Shown here piece by piece: positions 26,565 through 37,769 of a DNA stretch of 64,000 nt (position 1 is the stretch's first letter; each line of letters begins with the position of its first letter). The notes below the pieces were generated by a model, which searched no databases, was not told where the DNA came from, and saw nothing but the letters and a program-made list of their open reading frames with translations. The stretch comes from Clostridium minihomine (GTDB lineage: Bacteria > Bacillota > Clostridia > Oscillospirales > Acutalibacteraceae). The stretch spans positions 496,001 to 560,000 of the forward strand of contig NZ_OEQH01000001.1 in NCBI RefSeq assembly GCF_900240385.1. The letters are read 5' to 3'. The translations under genes were made by a program, and so were the position numbers.

Positions 26565-26740
26565 AGTCCGTCGTTTTCTGGGGTGCTATGATAAATATTT
26601 ACAACACGAAAATTGTAACACAATTAAGTTGTAAAACGGTATTCATTTTCGCTGAAAAGATCCGATAATTGTTAGTGAAACTGAATGTTTATAAAAAGAA
26701 AATAGCATTGTAAAATTACCCAGAATATGAGGCGGAATAA

Positions 26741-27961
26741 TTGTATTTAAATGTAAATGAAATGGTTAGCTCTTTTTCCTTTACGCTGGATTTTGTGGAA
26801 AGAGATTTACTGAAGGATGTTACAAATCATACCAGACATGTTGCTTATATTTGCGCACGCATTTCTCAACAAATGAATCTTGTCAAAGAAGATGCGTTTG
26901 ACCTGATTTCTTATGCGCTGCTGCATGATAACGGAATTACCCGATCGCTGACAGGCAAAACGCCTGCAGATATCATAAAGTTGGAAAACAATTTAAAACA
27001 TTGTGAAGAAGGGGAAAAAAACATCGCTTATTTTCCCTTTTATCATCCTGTGCCCAATGTGATTTTATATCACCACGAGCATTATGACGGAAGCGGATTT
27101 TTTGGTAAAAAAGGGGAAGAGATTCCGCTTTATGCTCGTTTTATTGCCCTGGCGAATCGGGTTGCAGTGGATTATGCCCAGGGGCATTCGCCCAATGAAA
27201 TTTTAGAATTTATCCGAACCGACTCTTCTTTTTATGACCCTGAACTGGTTCGGATTTTCTTTCGTATTTCTCAAAATGTAGAGTTTTGGATGAACATGCA
27301 GCCAATGTTTATTGGGGATGCGCTCAATCGCTTGATTCCTCAGGCAAAACGCAATTTCAGCTTTCAAACCATCCGTCAGATTTCTCAGCTGTACAGCCGG
27401 ATTATCGATGCCAAATCCCCGTTTACGGGTGGGCATTCCCGCGGAATCAGTCAAAAAGTTGGAATTTTGTCCCGGTATTATGGCTATGACGAGGATACCT
27501 ATTGGAAGATGCGCATTGCGGCGGATCTGCATGATTTAGGGAAAATCATGGTTCCCAATGAGATTCTGGATAAGCCCGGGAATTTGACGCGGGCAGAAAT
27601 TGACGTGGTTCAGGCTCATACCTTTTACACCCGTAAAGCGCTGGAGGTTGTTTCGGGCTTTGAGGATATTACGGAATGGGCTGCAAATCATCATGAAAAG
27701 CTGAATGGCCGGGGGTACCCTATTGGATTGGGGGCAGATCAGCTGGATTTTAACTCGCGTATGATGGCCTGTGTAGATATTTACCAAGCTTTGACAGAGG
27801 AACGGCCTTACCGTGCCGCACTGCTGCACGAAGAGGCCGTCGGTATTCTGCGCGCAATGGCAGATCAGCACCTGATTGAATCGTCAATTGTAGAAGATAT
27901 TTATTCCGTGCTTGGTAAGGTCACTTGTGAAGAAGACTTAAAACAACAAAAAGGAAGATAA
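26741..27961 (+). CDS. HD-GYP domain protein with tandem HD domains
   Basis: Cytoplasmic 406-aa protein with two HD-type domains. The C-terminal one is a full HD-GYP: HSRGIS, HDLGK (about residue 264), HTFYTRKAL, HHEKLNGRGYP and DIYQALTEERPYR, the set of c-di-GMP phosphodiesterases. The N-terminal one is a degenerate copy: HTRHVAY, then LLHDNG lacking the usual lysine, and YHHEHYDGSGF. There is no sensor or membrane domain. TTG 26741 is taken as start because GAGGCGG lies 5 nt upstream; ATG 26762 is an alternative. Likely role: hydrolysis of a cyclic nucleotide second messenger. Confidence 0.87.
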   Translation: MYLNVNEMVSSFSFTLDFVERDLLKDVTNHTRHVAYICARISQQMNLVKEDAFDLISYALLHDNGITRSLTGKTPADIIKLENNLKHCEEGEKNIAYFPFYHPVPNVILYHHEHYDGSGFFGKKGEEIPLYARFIALANRVAVDYAQGHSPNEILEFIRTDSSFYDPELVRIFFRISQNVEFWMNMQPMFIGDALNRLIPQAKRNFSFQTIRQISQLYSRIIDAKSPFTGGHSRGISQKVGILSRYYGYDEDTYWKMRIAADLHDLGKIMVPNEILDKPGNLTRAEIDVVQAHTFYTRKALEVVSGFEDITEWAANHHEKLNGRGYPIGLGADQLDFNSRMMACVDIYQALTEERPYRAALLHEEAVGILRAMADQHLIESSIVEDIYSVLGKVTCEEDLKQQKGR

Positions 27962-28098
27962 ACTCATTTTTGTTAAATTGCGTTTTCGTTTCTGTTGCGG
28001 CCACCCGTTCCAGTGGAATAATTTAAAAACAGTAATGATTTTCGTTATTTATTATAAAGCCTGAGCAGGATTGTGCCTGATTTTTTCTTTTCTGTCCC

Positions 28099-28126
28099 TT
28101 GTATTGTTCTGTGGGTGTGCTATAAT
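28099..28126 (+). promoter_or_regulatory. Promoter of the ferritin gene
   Basis: TTGTAT (28099-28104), 16-nt spacer, TATAAT (28121-28126). The leader to the ATG is about 125 nt. No Fur-type palindrome was seen. Confidence 0.5.
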
Positions 28127-28256
28127 AATAGTAAAGATTCGTTTAATGGATTCCCCCGCAAGAACCGGCGACAAAAGCTCTTTTCGGCGAATGAGTTTTA
28201 CCATTGTCGTGCCGGAGCTGCAAACCGGGCAACGGGGCAGGAAAGGAGTCATATTT

Positions 28257-28769
28257 ATGTTAAATGAAAAGGTTGTAACGCTGCTTAACACCCAAATCAA
28301 CAAAGAGTTCTTCTCGGCTTATCTGTATTTGGGTATTGCTAATTATTACAAGGATGAGGGTCTGGACGGTTTCTCAAACTGGTATACGATTCAGGCACAG
28401 GAAGAGCGCGATCATGCAATGTTATTTTTGCAGTATTTGCAGAATAACAGTGAGAAGGTTGTGTTGGAAGCCATTGACAAGCCCGACGCGAAGTTTTCGG
28501 ATCTGCTGAGCCCTGCCAAAGCGGCACTGGCTCATGAGCAATATGTAACCAATTCTATTCATGAGATTTATGATGCGGCAAGCGGTGTGAAAGATTACCG
28601 CACCATGCAGTTTTTAGATTGGTTCGTTAAAGAACAGGGCGAAGAAGAAATGAATGCGGAAACTCTCATTAAAAAAATTCAGCTGTTTGGTTCCGATTCC
28701 AAGGGCCTGTACTTATTGGATCAGGAGCTGGCGGCCAGAGTTTACACTGCACCCAGCTTGGTTCTGTAA
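28257..28769 (+). CDS. ftnA: Non-heme ferritin
   Basis: Iron-storage protein that oxidises Fe(II) and stores ferric mineral inside a 24-mer shell. 170 aa, four-helix bundle. Ferroxidase ligands are in the standard positions: Glu17, Glu50, His53 (QAQEERDHA), Glu94 (AHEQY) and Gln127 in WFVKEQGEEE. No heme-binding Met typical of bacterioferritin. The start is ATG 28257, with AAAGGAG upstream; an in-frame extension to 28071 would cross the promoter. Confidence 0.95.
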   Translation: MLNEKVVTLLNTQINKEFFSAYLYLGIANYYKDEGLDGFSNWYTIQAQEERDHAMLFLQYLQNNSEKVVLEAIDKPDAKFSDLLSPAKAALAHEQYVTNSIHEIYDAASGVKDYRTMQFLDWFVKEQGEEEMNAETLIKKIQLFGSDSKGLYLLDQELAARVYTAPSLVL

Positions 28770-28881
28770 TAAAACCGGCCACAAGAGAGGGAGCGTGTCT
28801 TTGGCTGATGGGTGTTCGGTTAAGAACGGTTCAGCCCTTTGTTCTGATGGTTCGGCCAGTCCGGAGAAAACAGAATATTAC

Positions 28882-28916
28882 AAAAGGGTTTGCCCAAAAG
28901 GACAAACCCTTTTTTC
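28882..28916. terminator. Bidirectional terminator
   Basis: AAAAGGGTTTG (28882-28892) pairs with CAAACCCTTTT (28903-28913), 10-nt loop, T runs on both strands. It lies between the convergent ferritin gene and the small gene at 28927. Confidence 0.85.
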
Positions 28917-28926
28917 CACCCATAGG

Positions 28927-29100
28927 TTATAGCCGCCCGGTCGTTTGAAAGTAATCTGCGTATCGGTGCAGCTGATCCGCAGTTTTCACGTGTTCGTTGT
29001 AACGATGCAGTTCTAATTGGGCGGGAACCGGCAGTGACATGAAATATTTTCTGGTGCTGCTGCTGCGGCGAATTAAATCCTGAAGATTTTCTGCTTTCAA
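28927..29100 (-). CDS. Small conserved-looking protein of unknown function
   Basis: 57-residue frame on the minus strand. It starts with TTG 29100, preceded by an AGGGTGAT ribosome binding site at 5 nt, and runs to the shared bidirectional terminator. The product begins LKAENLQDLIRRSSSTRKYF (first residue Met in the cell) and continues with a LPVPAQLELHRYNE segment and an HRYADYF motif. It is charged, helical and without membrane segments. I cannot name a family. The tidy start, stop and terminator argue for a real gene. Confidence 0.5.
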   Translation of the reverse strand: MKAENLQDLIRRSSSTRKYFMSLPVPAQLELHRYNEHVKTADQLHRYADYFQTTGRL

Positions 29101-29259
29101 TTATGATCACCCTGCTTCAGTATGTGCGGTTTGATTTATTTTATGGCAGGAAATTTCCACCGGAAGAAGCATTTTGTTGTTCAAATTCTTCGCACAGAAA
29201 GAAATAATAAATCAATAATTAAGAAAGAACGAAAATAAATAATGGTATGAGGAGATGCT

Positions 29260-30048
29260 ATGGATTCCGTTATGTGGTTAGTGTTTGGAATATCTTTTCC
29301 CTTTGCTATGACTACTTTAGGCGCGGCTCTGGTGTTCTTTTTTCGCGGAGCCATTCATGAAAATGTACAGAAGGCCTTGTTGGGGTTTGCCAGCGGTATT
29401 ATGATAGCGGCTTCGGTCTGGTCACTTTTGATTCCCGCCATTGAGCGGGCAGAAGAACAAGGGCAGATTGGCTGGATTCCTGCGGCGGGTGGATTTGCAC
29501 TGGGCGGGTTGTTTTTGCTGGTGCTGGACAGCTTTTTGCCTCACCTGCATTTGGGAGAGAGTGAGCCGGAGGGTGTTAGCTCTTCCTGGAAAAGAACGAC
29601 GCTTCTGTTTTTTGCGGTCACCCTACATAATATTCCGGAGGGCATGGCCGTGGGGCTTGCTTTTGCCATGGCGCTGCAAAGCGGAGGCGATGCTGCGCTT
29701 ACGGCAGCAATGGTATTGGCGATCGGCATGGGAATTCAGAACTTTCCCGAGGGGGCGGCGATTTCACTTCCGCTGCGCCAAGAGGGGCTTTCGGTTGGCA
29801 AATCGTTTTTAGGCGGGTTTTTGTCCGGTGCGGTAGAACCGGTTTTTGCATTGCTGACGATTTTGATCGCCGGTTTTGTGTCACCGCTAATGCCTTGGCT
29901 TTTGTCTTTTGCCGCAGGTGCGATGATTTATGTGGTGGTGGAAGAACTGATTCCCGAAGCCAGCCGGGGGGGACATTCTAATGTGGGAACTTTGGGCGTT
30001 ATGAGCGGATTTATCTTGATGATGATTTTAGACGTTGCTTTGGGTTAA
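29260..30048 (+). CDS. ZIP family metal transporter
   Basis: Metal-ion importer of the ZIP (ZupT/GufA-like, COG0428) family, 262 aa with eight predicted helices. Metal-site helices carry HNIPEGMAVGL and NFPEGAAISLPL, and VVEELIPEA closes the third conserved helix. Zinc is the usual substrate, with iron and manganese possible. GAGGAG precedes the ATG. Adjacent to ferritin but with its own spacing; no metal-box operator was seen. Confidence 0.9.
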   Translation: MDSVMWLVFGISFPFAMTTLGAALVFFFRGAIHENVQKALLGFASGIMIAASVWSLLIPAIERAEEQGQIGWIPAAGGFALGGLFLLVLDSFLPHLHLGESEPEGVSSSWKRTTLLFFAVTLHNIPEGMAVGLAFAMALQSGGDAALTAAMVLAIGMGIQNFPEGAAISLPLRQEGLSVGKSFLGGFLSGAVEPVFALLTILIAGFVSPLMPWLLSFAAGAMIYVVVEELIPEASRGGHSNVGTLGVMSGFILMMILDVALG

Positions 30049-31662
<1,614 letters not shown>

Positions 31663-32280
31663 TGAAACTGTTCTGTGCCTTTGTGGGTGCGGATTGTTCC
31701 CAATACATGGCAGGAAGGCTACCCGAAAGGGTGCCTTCCTGCTTTTTCTTTTGCGGGGAATCGACAAAAGACACGGCATAGATGAATAATTATACATTTT
31801 GAGTGTGGGGGATGCAGGCGGATTTCTTTTGATGATTTTAAAGAAAAGTGCATGCTGCCGGATGGATGGGAAATTTGAATTTGGGATTAGATTTCTGGAT
31901 TCTTGTTGATTTACAGGGATTTTTCATTATAGAAGCACTTTTTACCGCAATGCGGAATAACTTCTTGATTTTTTAGCATGACAGCGAGGTTCTCAGCGCT
32001 TTGGCCGGCTGGCAAGATCAAAATATTTTTTGAAAAGAAGGGTGCTTTTTATTGCTTTTTGCATTTTAAAGAAATAAATCCTGCATAATCATAAGAGTTT
32101 TCCAATGCTTTCCGGGTGATTGTGCAAATGCAGGGAAAGATAAAGTCATGAACTTGTGTGTTGATGAAGCGCTGTCTGATGTTTGCCGGGCATTTGTGCT
32201 GTGATACAAACAGGAAATTACCCCAAATGCAATTAAAATTTGTGCATTACCATAAATTCGGGGAAGTGCAGGGAAAATGA
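31663..32280 (+). other. Intergenic region between eno and the glnA promoter
   Basis: About 620 bp with a terminator at 31710-31750. The remainder has no coding frame I can support. TGACAGC with AGGTTCT a few bases downstream occurs at about 31980 and again in the glnA leader (32336-32352), and TGCAGGGAAA occurs twice (about 32129 and 32267). These short repeats may be chance. Confidence 0.4.
31710..31750 (+). terminator. Terminator after eno
   Basis: GCAGGAAGGC with an inner CCC pairs with GGG and GCCTTCCTGC across a GAAA tetraloop, followed by TTTTTCTTTT. Confidence 0.9.
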
Positions 32281-32309
32281 TTGACAAGCAACGTATAAAT
32301 AGTTACAAT
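32281..32309 (+). promoter_or_regulatory. Promoter of glnA
   Basis: TTGACA (32281-32286), 17-nt spacer, TACAAT (32304-32309). The transcript should start near 32316, giving a leader of about 85 nt that carries the hairpin at 32338-32384. Confidence 0.75.
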
Positions 32310-32337
32310 ATATACGATATTATTCATAAATTCTATG

Positions 32338-32384
32338 ACAGCAAGGAGGTTCTGGTAAAGAGCGGCCTTGCTGTTTTTATTTTT
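32338..32384 (+). promoter_or_regulatory. Attenuator-like terminator in the glnA leader
   Basis: ACAGCAAGG (32338-32346) pairs with CCTTGCTGT (32366-32374); the loop is 19 nt and a T-rich run TTTTTATTTTT follows at once. It lies after the glnA promoter and before AAGGAGG, so it would stop glnA transcription unless prevented. An ANTAR-domain protein, a class of RNA-binding antiterminators, is encoded directly after glnA. I could not identify the paired ANTAR target hairpins with confidence. Confidence 0.65.
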
Positions 32385-32400
32385 AAGGAGGTAGAGGCGT

Positions 32401-33735
32401 TTGAGCAGGTATACAAAAGCAGATATTATAGAACTGGTACAGGAAAATAATGTACGCTTTATCCGTCTGCAATTTACCGATATATTCGGTGCGATCAAAA
32501 ATGTTGTCATTACCAGCGGGCAGATCGAAAAGGCCCTGGATAACCAATGCATGTTTGATGGTTCCTCTATCGAGGGATTTGTCCGGATTGAAGAATCGGA
32601 TATGTATCTGCATCCGGACTTGGATACCTTCCTGATTTTGCCCTGGAGCAGACATCATGGGGGAAAAACCGCCCGTTTGATTTGCGATGTTTATAAGCCG
32701 GACGGAACCCCTTTTGAGGGGGACCCCCGCTACATTTTAAAACGGGTTCTGAAGGATGCCGCCGATATGGGGTATACTTTGAACGTGGGTTTGGAATGCG
32801 AATTTTTCCTCTTTAATACAGATGAATTCGGGCATCCCACCACAGTGACCCATGACACCGCCGGGTATTTTGACCTGGGCCCGGCCGATTTGGGTGAAAG
32901 TGCCCGCCGGGACATTTGCATGACTATGGAGGAAATGGGGCTCGAGATTGAAGCTTCTCATCACGAGTTGGCAATGGCTCAGCACGAAATTGATTTTAAG
33001 TATCAAGAAGCGCTGCGCTCGGCAGATCAGATGATGACCTTTAAAATGGTTGTGAAAAATGTGGCCAACGCTCATGGCCTGTGCGCTTCTTTTATGCCCA
33101 AACCTTTATCTGGGCAGGCCGGTTCGGGACTGCACACCAATCTGTCTTTAATTAAAAATGGAGAGAATGTGTTCTATGACCCCAATGGTGAGGCAGGGCT
33201 CAGCACGCTTGCACACCACTTTATTGCGGGAATCATCACTCACATCAAGGGCACCTGCCCCATTACGAATCCTCTGGTAAATTCCTATAAACGGCTGGTA
33301 ACCGGCTATGAAGCCCCCTGTTACATTGCTTGGACCACAGGGAACCGCAGTGCGCTGGTGCGGGTGCCATCTACCCGAGGGGTCAATACCCGGGTGGAAC
33401 TGAGAAGCCCGGATTTGACTGCCAACCCTTATCTGCAATTTGCTGTTCTTTTGGCCGCCGGTTTGCGGGGCATTCGGGAAAAGATGGTTCCGCCTGCAGC
33501 GGTTGTGTCTAATATTTATGATATGACGCCCCAGGAAAGGCTGGAAAAACAAATTGACAGCCTGCCCACCAATTTAAAGGAAGCCATTTTGGAAATGAAG
33601 CGGGATTCTTTTATTGAATCGGTGCTTGGCACCCATGCGTATCACAAGTATGTGGAAGCCAAAGAGAAAGAATGGAACCGCTTTAACAGTACCGTAACTC
33701 AGTGGGAGCTGGAAGAATATCTGGAGAAGTTTTAA
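32401..33735 (+). CDS. glnA: Glutamine synthetase type I
   Basis: Makes glutamine from glutamate, ammonia and ATP; cytoplasmic dodecamer. 444 aa, the short GSI-alpha size of Firmicutes. Motifs: [17 protein letters not shown], metal ligands in [19 protein letters not shown], the ATP/glutamate loop [13 protein letters not shown] and [13 protein letters not shown]. No C-terminal adenylylation tyrosine region, so control is expected at transcription or by feedback. The start is TTG 32401, with AAGGAGG 9 nt upstream. It heads a long same-strand block of glutamine-using enzymes. Confidence 0.97.
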   Translation: MSRYTKADIIELVQENNVRFIRLQFTDIFGAIKNVVITSGQIEKALDNQCMFDGSSIEGFVRIEESDMYLHPDLDTFLILPWSRHHGGKTARLICDVYKPDGTPFEGDPRYILKRVLKDAADMGYTLNVGLECEFFLFNTDEFGHPTTVTHDTAGYFDLGPADLGESARRDICMTMEEMGLEIEASHHELAMAQHEIDFKYQEALRSADQMMTFKMVVKNVANAHGLCASFMPKPLSGQAGSGLHTNLSLIKNGENVFYDPNGEAGLSTLAHHFIAGIITHIKGTCPITNPLVNSYKRLVTGYEAPCYIAWTTGNRSALVRVPSTRGVNTRVELRSPDLTANPYLQFAVLLAAGLRGIREKMVPPAAVVSNIYDMTPQERLEKQIDSLPTNLKEAILEMKRDSFIESVLGTHAYHKYVEAKEKEWNRFNSTVTQWELEEYLEKF

Positions 33736-33792
33736 TAGAAGGGAAGAGGCTGTAACGATTGAATGATTTCCCGGATGGGGGTGTGACCATGA

Positions 33793-34326
33793 ATGGGCAG
33801 TGTGATCATCGCGAATTCAAATAAGGATTCCGCCAAGCGGATCGGTACGGTATTGAAGTCTGGCGGCATTCTGGTGTATGGCCTTTGTACCACCGGCGCT
33901 CAGCTCATTGAAATGACCAATTATCATTTTCAGAGCAGCGGGGTTGTGGTGTGCAATCTGGATTTGCAGGATGTGACGGCCTGGGAACTTCCGCAGATGG
34001 CTCCTGGTTATGATTTTTTATTTATTGTAAAGCCTCATCAGGCAGAAGTTGCTGCTGATTTGGAATCCGCTTGCCTGATGACCCCTTTAAATAAGCCAGA
34101 TTTAATCTCTTCGGTAAACATGCTTTTAAATGTGGGGGATCCCATGGTTTCGGTGCGGAAAGATTTAGCGGCGGAACCCAAGGTTTTGGTGCAGCGGGCC
34201 AAGCAGCTTTTAATGGATCGGAACTTTTTTACCGAGGCGCAGGCGCATCGCTTTTTGCAGAAAAAAAGCATGGACATGGGAAAAAAAATTGCGGAAATTG
34301 CTGCTTTGATTTTGGAACTGTTCTGA
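33793..34326 (+). CDS. ANTAR-domain response regulator-like antiterminator
   Basis: 177-aa protein with an N-terminal pseudo-receiver fold and a C-terminal ANTAR domain (about residues 125-177): LVQRAKQLLMDRNFFTEAQA, then HRFLQKKSMDMGKKIAEIA, matching the RNA-binding three-helix consensus. ANTAR proteins bind hairpins in nascent mRNA and prevent termination. The receiver part lacks a clear phospho-acceptor Asp context, so control may be by ligand or partner protein. It lies 57 bp after glnA, whose leader has a terminator hairpin; glnA is the obvious candidate target. Confidence 0.88.
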   Translation: MGSVIIANSNKDSAKRIGTVLKSGGILVYGLCTTGAQLIEMTNYHFQSSGVVVCNLDLQDVTAWELPQMAPGYDFLFIVKPHQAEVAADLESACLMTPLNKPDLISSVNMLLNVGDPMVSVRKDLAAEPKVLVQRAKQLLMDRNFFTEAQAHRFLQKKSMDMGKKIAEIAALILELF

Positions 34327-34379
34327 CACGAGGCTTTTTCAGTCATTGATAGGGAGAAAAAGACAAAGGGGGAAATGGA

Positions 34380-35213
34380 TTGAAGTTTACAAAAATGCAA
34401 GGCATAGGAAACGATTATCTGTATTTTAATTGCTTTGAAGAGCCGGTTGCCGATCCGGCGGCGCTGTCCATTCGGCTCAGCGACCGGCATTTTGGTGTGG
34501 GATCCGACGGAATTATCTTGATTGGCCCCAGCGATAAAGCGGACTGTACCATGGATATTTACAACGCGGATGGGTCCCGTGCCATGATGTGCGGGAATGG
34601 AATTCGCTGTGTGGGTAAATATGTTTATGAAAAGGGTCTGGTCAAAAAGAAGACTTTGACGGTCGATACCCAAAGTGGTATTAAGACTTTATTTCTGACA
34701 GTGGACGAGAAAGATATTGTAACCAGCGTAACGGTGAATATGGGCAAACCGGAGCTGTCCGCCAAATTGATTCCGACTTTGTTTGAATCTGCTCAGGTCA
34801 TTGATGTGCCGGTTATCATTGCAGAAAAGGAATACCGCGTCACTTGTGTTTCCATGGGGAATCCCCATTGTGTGGTGTTTGTGGAGGATGTGGATGCCCT
34901 GCCGCTAGAATCCATTGGGCCTTTCTTTGAATTCCACCACATGTTCCCCCAACGGGTTAACACCGAGTTTGTGCAGATGATAGAGGACAACGAGGTCAAA
35001 ATGCGCGTGTGGGAGCGGGGCTCCGGGGAAACCTGGGCCTGCGGAACCGGTGCGTGTGCGGTGGCTGTGGCCTGTGCGCTCAATGGCAAAACCGGGCGCG
35101 AGGTTTTAGTACATTTAAAAGGAGGCGACCTGAAGATCCGCTGGAATCAGGAAACCGACGAAGTTTTTATGCAAGGGCCGGCCGAGTTTGTGTTTGAAGG
35201 GCAGATAGGGTAA
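34380..35213 (+). CDS. dapF: Diaminopimelate epimerase
   Basis: Converts LL- to meso-diaminopimelate for lysine and peptidoglycan. 277 aa. Catalytic cysteines are in MCGNGIRCVGKY (first Cys) and WACGTGACA (second Cys); the N-terminus MKFTKMQGIGNDY is typical. The start is TTG 34380, with AGGGGG 7 nt upstream. It is followed by dapL, the preceding step of the same pathway. Confidence 0.96.
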   Translation: MKFTKMQGIGNDYLYFNCFEEPVADPAALSIRLSDRHFGVGSDGIILIGPSDKADCTMDIYNADGSRAMMCGNGIRCVGKYVYEKGLVKKKTLTVDTQSGIKTLFLTVDEKDIVTSVTVNMGKPELSAKLIPTLFESAQVIDVPVIIAEKEYRVTCVSMGNPHCVVFVEDVDALPLESIGPFFEFHHMFPQRVNTEFVQMIEDNEVKMRVWERGSGETWACGTGACAVAVACALNGKTGREVLVHLKGGDLKIRWNQETDEVFMQGPAEFVFEGQIG

Positions 35214-35269
35214 CGCCTTTCTGCCGGGCCAGCCTGATTGCTAAGATATTATGAAAGAGGGTTTTTATC

Positions 35270-36490
35270 ATGTTGAAGGTCAATCCGAATTTTGTAAAGC
35301 TTCCGCCCAGCTATCTGTTTGTGGATATTGCAAAGCGGGTCAATGAATTTGTGCTGAAAAATCCGGATCGCCCCATTATCCGTTTGGGGATTGGCGATGT
35401 GACTCTTCCTCTGCCGAAAGCGGTGGTAGATGCCATGGTAAAGGCTTCTCAGGAAATGGGACACGCCGAAACCTTTCGCGGATATGGGATGGAATGCGGC
35501 TATGAATTTTTAAGACAGGCCATTGCCGACAACGACTTTAAAAAGCGCGGCGTGGAAATCGGCATCGATGAAATTTTTGTCAGTGACGGCGCCAAATCCG
35601 ATACCGGAAATATTGGCGATATCTTTTGCACCGATAACATTGTAGCGGTGTGCGACCCCGTGTACCCGGTCTATGTGGATACCAATGTGATGGCGGGTCG
35701 TGCCGGTGAGTATGAGGAAGGTAAGGGCTGGAGCCGCATTGTATACATGCCTTGCCTGAAAGAAAACAACTTTTTGCCTGAGCTGCCGAAAGAACCGGTA
35801 GATATCATTTACCTGTGCTTCCCCAATAATCCGGCCGGTGTTGGTATTTCCAAAACAGAGCTGAAAAAATGGGTGGATTACGCCAATGAAAACAAGTCGG
35901 TCATTCTGTTTGATGCGGCTTATGAAGCGTTTATTACCGAACCTGACATGCCCCACAGCATCTATGAGATTCCCGGTGCCAAAACCTGCGCCATTGAATT
36001 CCGCAGCTTCTCAAAAACGGCAGGCTTTACCGGCACCCGCTGTGCCTTTACTGTCATTCCCAAAGAACTGGAATTCGGCGGGGTGTCTCTGAACAAAATG
36101 TGGAGCCGCCGGCAGTCCACCAAGATGAATGGTGTTCCCTATGTGATTCAGCGGGCGGCAGAAGCGGTGTATTCCGAAGAAGGCGCAAAGCAAATCCGTG
36201 AGAATATCACTTACTATTTAAACAACGCAAAAATCATACGCGAAGGTTTGGCTGCGGCTGGTTTTGAAGTATACGGCGGCGTGGATTCCCCATACATTTG
36301 GCTCAAGACTCCGAATGGACTGACTTCTTGGGAATTCTTCGACCTGTTGCTGGAAAAGACCGGCGTGGTGGGTACCCCCGGTTCTGGCTTCGGCCTGAAC
36401 GGCGAAGGGTATTTCCGCCTTACCTCCTTTAATACGAAAGAGAATACGGAAAAGGCTGTGGCGAGAATAATTGAGTCCTTTCAGGCCTGA
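35270..36490 (+). CDS. dapL: LL-diaminopimelate aminotransferase
   Basis: PLP enzyme that makes LL-diaminopimelate directly from tetrahydrodipicolinate and glutamate, bypassing the succinylase and acetylase branches. 406 aa. Seen: [10 protein letters not shown], the [12 protein letters not shown] segment, the NNPAGVG turn, and the PLP lysine in [15 protein letters not shown]. Family members with this N-terminus occur in clostridia, plants and chlamydiae. Its position next to dapF shows that the DapL route is the lysine/DAP pathway here. Confidence 0.96.
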   Translation: MLKVNPNFVKLPPSYLFVDIAKRVNEFVLKNPDRPIIRLGIGDVTLPLPKAVVDAMVKASQEMGHAETFRGYGMECGYEFLRQAIADNDFKKRGVEIGIDEIFVSDGAKSDTGNIGDIFCTDNIVAVCDPVYPVYVDTNVMAGRAGEYEEGKGWSRIVYMPCLKENNFLPELPKEPVDIIYLCFPNNPAGVGISKTELKKWVDYANENKSVILFDAAYEAFITEPDMPHSIYEIPGAKTCAIEFRSFSKTAGFTGTRCAFTVIPKELEFGGVSLNKMWSRRQSTKMNGVPYVIQRAAEAVYSEEGAKQIRENITYYLNNAKIIREGLAAAGFEVYGGVDSPYIWLKTPNGLTSWEFFDLLLEKTGVVGTPGSGFGLNGEGYFRLTSFNTKENTEKAVARIIESFQA

Positions 36491-36692
36491 TTCCCTGTTC
36501 CGTTGAAAGCGGCCCTGCCGCCGGAGAACCCCACGATTGACTCTCAAAACAGTCAGCCGGACAGGTTCCGGTGACAGGGCTTCCCGGCGGGCAAATGAGC
36601 AAAAACACAGTAGATCATTCCCCGCGCTGTGGTATGTCGCGCGCTGCCACAGCGTATCTGAAAAAAGCGGCGCGAGAAATGGTGGTTATAAA

Positions 36693-37769
36693 GTGAAAGC
36701 ATTATTGATGTTGGAAAACGGAATGACCTTTGAGGGTCAAGGCTTTGGCGAGCCCCGTGACGTTTTGTGTGAAGTGGTTTTTAACAGCGCCATGTGCGGG
36801 TATACCGAATTGCTGACCGACCCTTCCTATGCGGGTCAGGGCGTCGTCATGACATACCCCATGATTGGAAATTACGGGATTTGTTACGAAGATGCAGAGT
36901 CCGACCGGCCTTGGGTGGAAGCATTTATCGTACATTCTGTTTCCGGAATCGCCAGTAATTTTCGCTGCGATATCGACCTGGACGGATATCTGAAAAACAA
37001 CCACATTCCCGGAATCAGCGGGGTGGATACCCGCGCGCTGACCCGGTGCCTGAGGGACAGCGGAACCATGCGCGGCATGATCTGCTTTGGCGATTCCATC
37101 AATCGGGAAGAAATGAAACGAAAAATTGCGGAATACAGCGCTGTGGGCGGGGTTTCTTTGGTCAGCACCAAGCAGCCCCGGGATTTTGGAAATGGGTCAG
37201 TAAAAGTGGCACTCATTGATTACGGCACCAAACAGAACATTGTGCGCTCTTTAACACGCCGTGGCTGCACTGTGCGGTGTTTCCCCAACCACACGCCTTT
37301 TGAGGAAATTAAGGCATGGAATCCAGATGGCGTGATGCTGTCCAACGGCCCTGGGGATCCCAAAAACTGCATGAATGAGGTTCGGGAACTGAAAAAGCTG
37401 TATGACAGCGGAATTCCCACCTTTGCCATCTGTATGGGTCACCAGCTTCTGGCACTGTCTCAAGGGGCAGACACCTTTAAGCTGAAATACGGCCACCGGG
37501 GTATCAATCACCCGGTAAAGGAACTGAAAACCAACCGGGTTTACATTACTTCGCAGAACCACGGCTATGTGGTGGATGCCAAAACAGTGGATCCTGCCAT
37601 AGCAGAATTAAGCTTTGTCAGCATGAATGACCAAAGCGTGGAAGGTCTGGATTATAAAAACGGCCGGGCGTTTTCGGTGCAGTTCCATCCGGAGGCAGCC
37701 TCCGGCCCGCTGGATACAGGATTTTTGTTCGACCGGTTTATGGATTTGATGGGAGGGAGCCGCATATGA
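36693..37769 (+). CDS. carA: Carbamoyl-phosphate synthase small subunit
   Basis: Glutaminase subunit that feeds ammonia to CarB for arginine and pyrimidine synthesis. 358 aa with an N-terminal CPSase_sm domain and a C-terminal class I amidotransferase domain: VALIDYGTKQN, SNGPGDP, nucleophile Cys in FAICMGHQLLAL, and catalytic His/Glu in QFHPEAASGP. The start is GTG 36693, with GGTGG 7 nt upstream; the open frame extends upstream but without conserved residues. It overlaps carB by 4 bp (ATGA). No PyrR-type binding leader was recognised in the 200 bp before it. Confidence 0.96.
   Translation: MKALLMLENGMTFEGQGFGEPRDVLCEVVFNSAMCGYTELLTDPSYAGQGVVMTYPMIGNYGICYEDAESDRPWVEAFIVHSVSGIASNFRCDIDLDGYLKNNHIPGISGVDTRALTRCLRDSGTMRGMICFGDSINREEMKRKIAEYSAVGGVSLVSTKQPRDFGNGSVKVALIDYGTKQNIVRSLTRRGCTVRCFPNHTPFEEIKAWNPDGVMLSNGPGDPKNCMNEVRELKKLYDSGIPTFAICMGHQLLALSQGADTFKLKYGHRGINHPVKELKTNRVYITSQNHGYVVDAKTVDPAIAELSFVSMNDQSVEGLDYKNGRAFSVQFHPEAASGPLDTGFLFDRFMDLMGGSRI

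Noticed and set aside
36491-36692. PyrR- or arginine-responsive leader before carA
   Set aside because: Some inverted repeats are present, but no PyrR-binding consensus or leader peptide could be supported.
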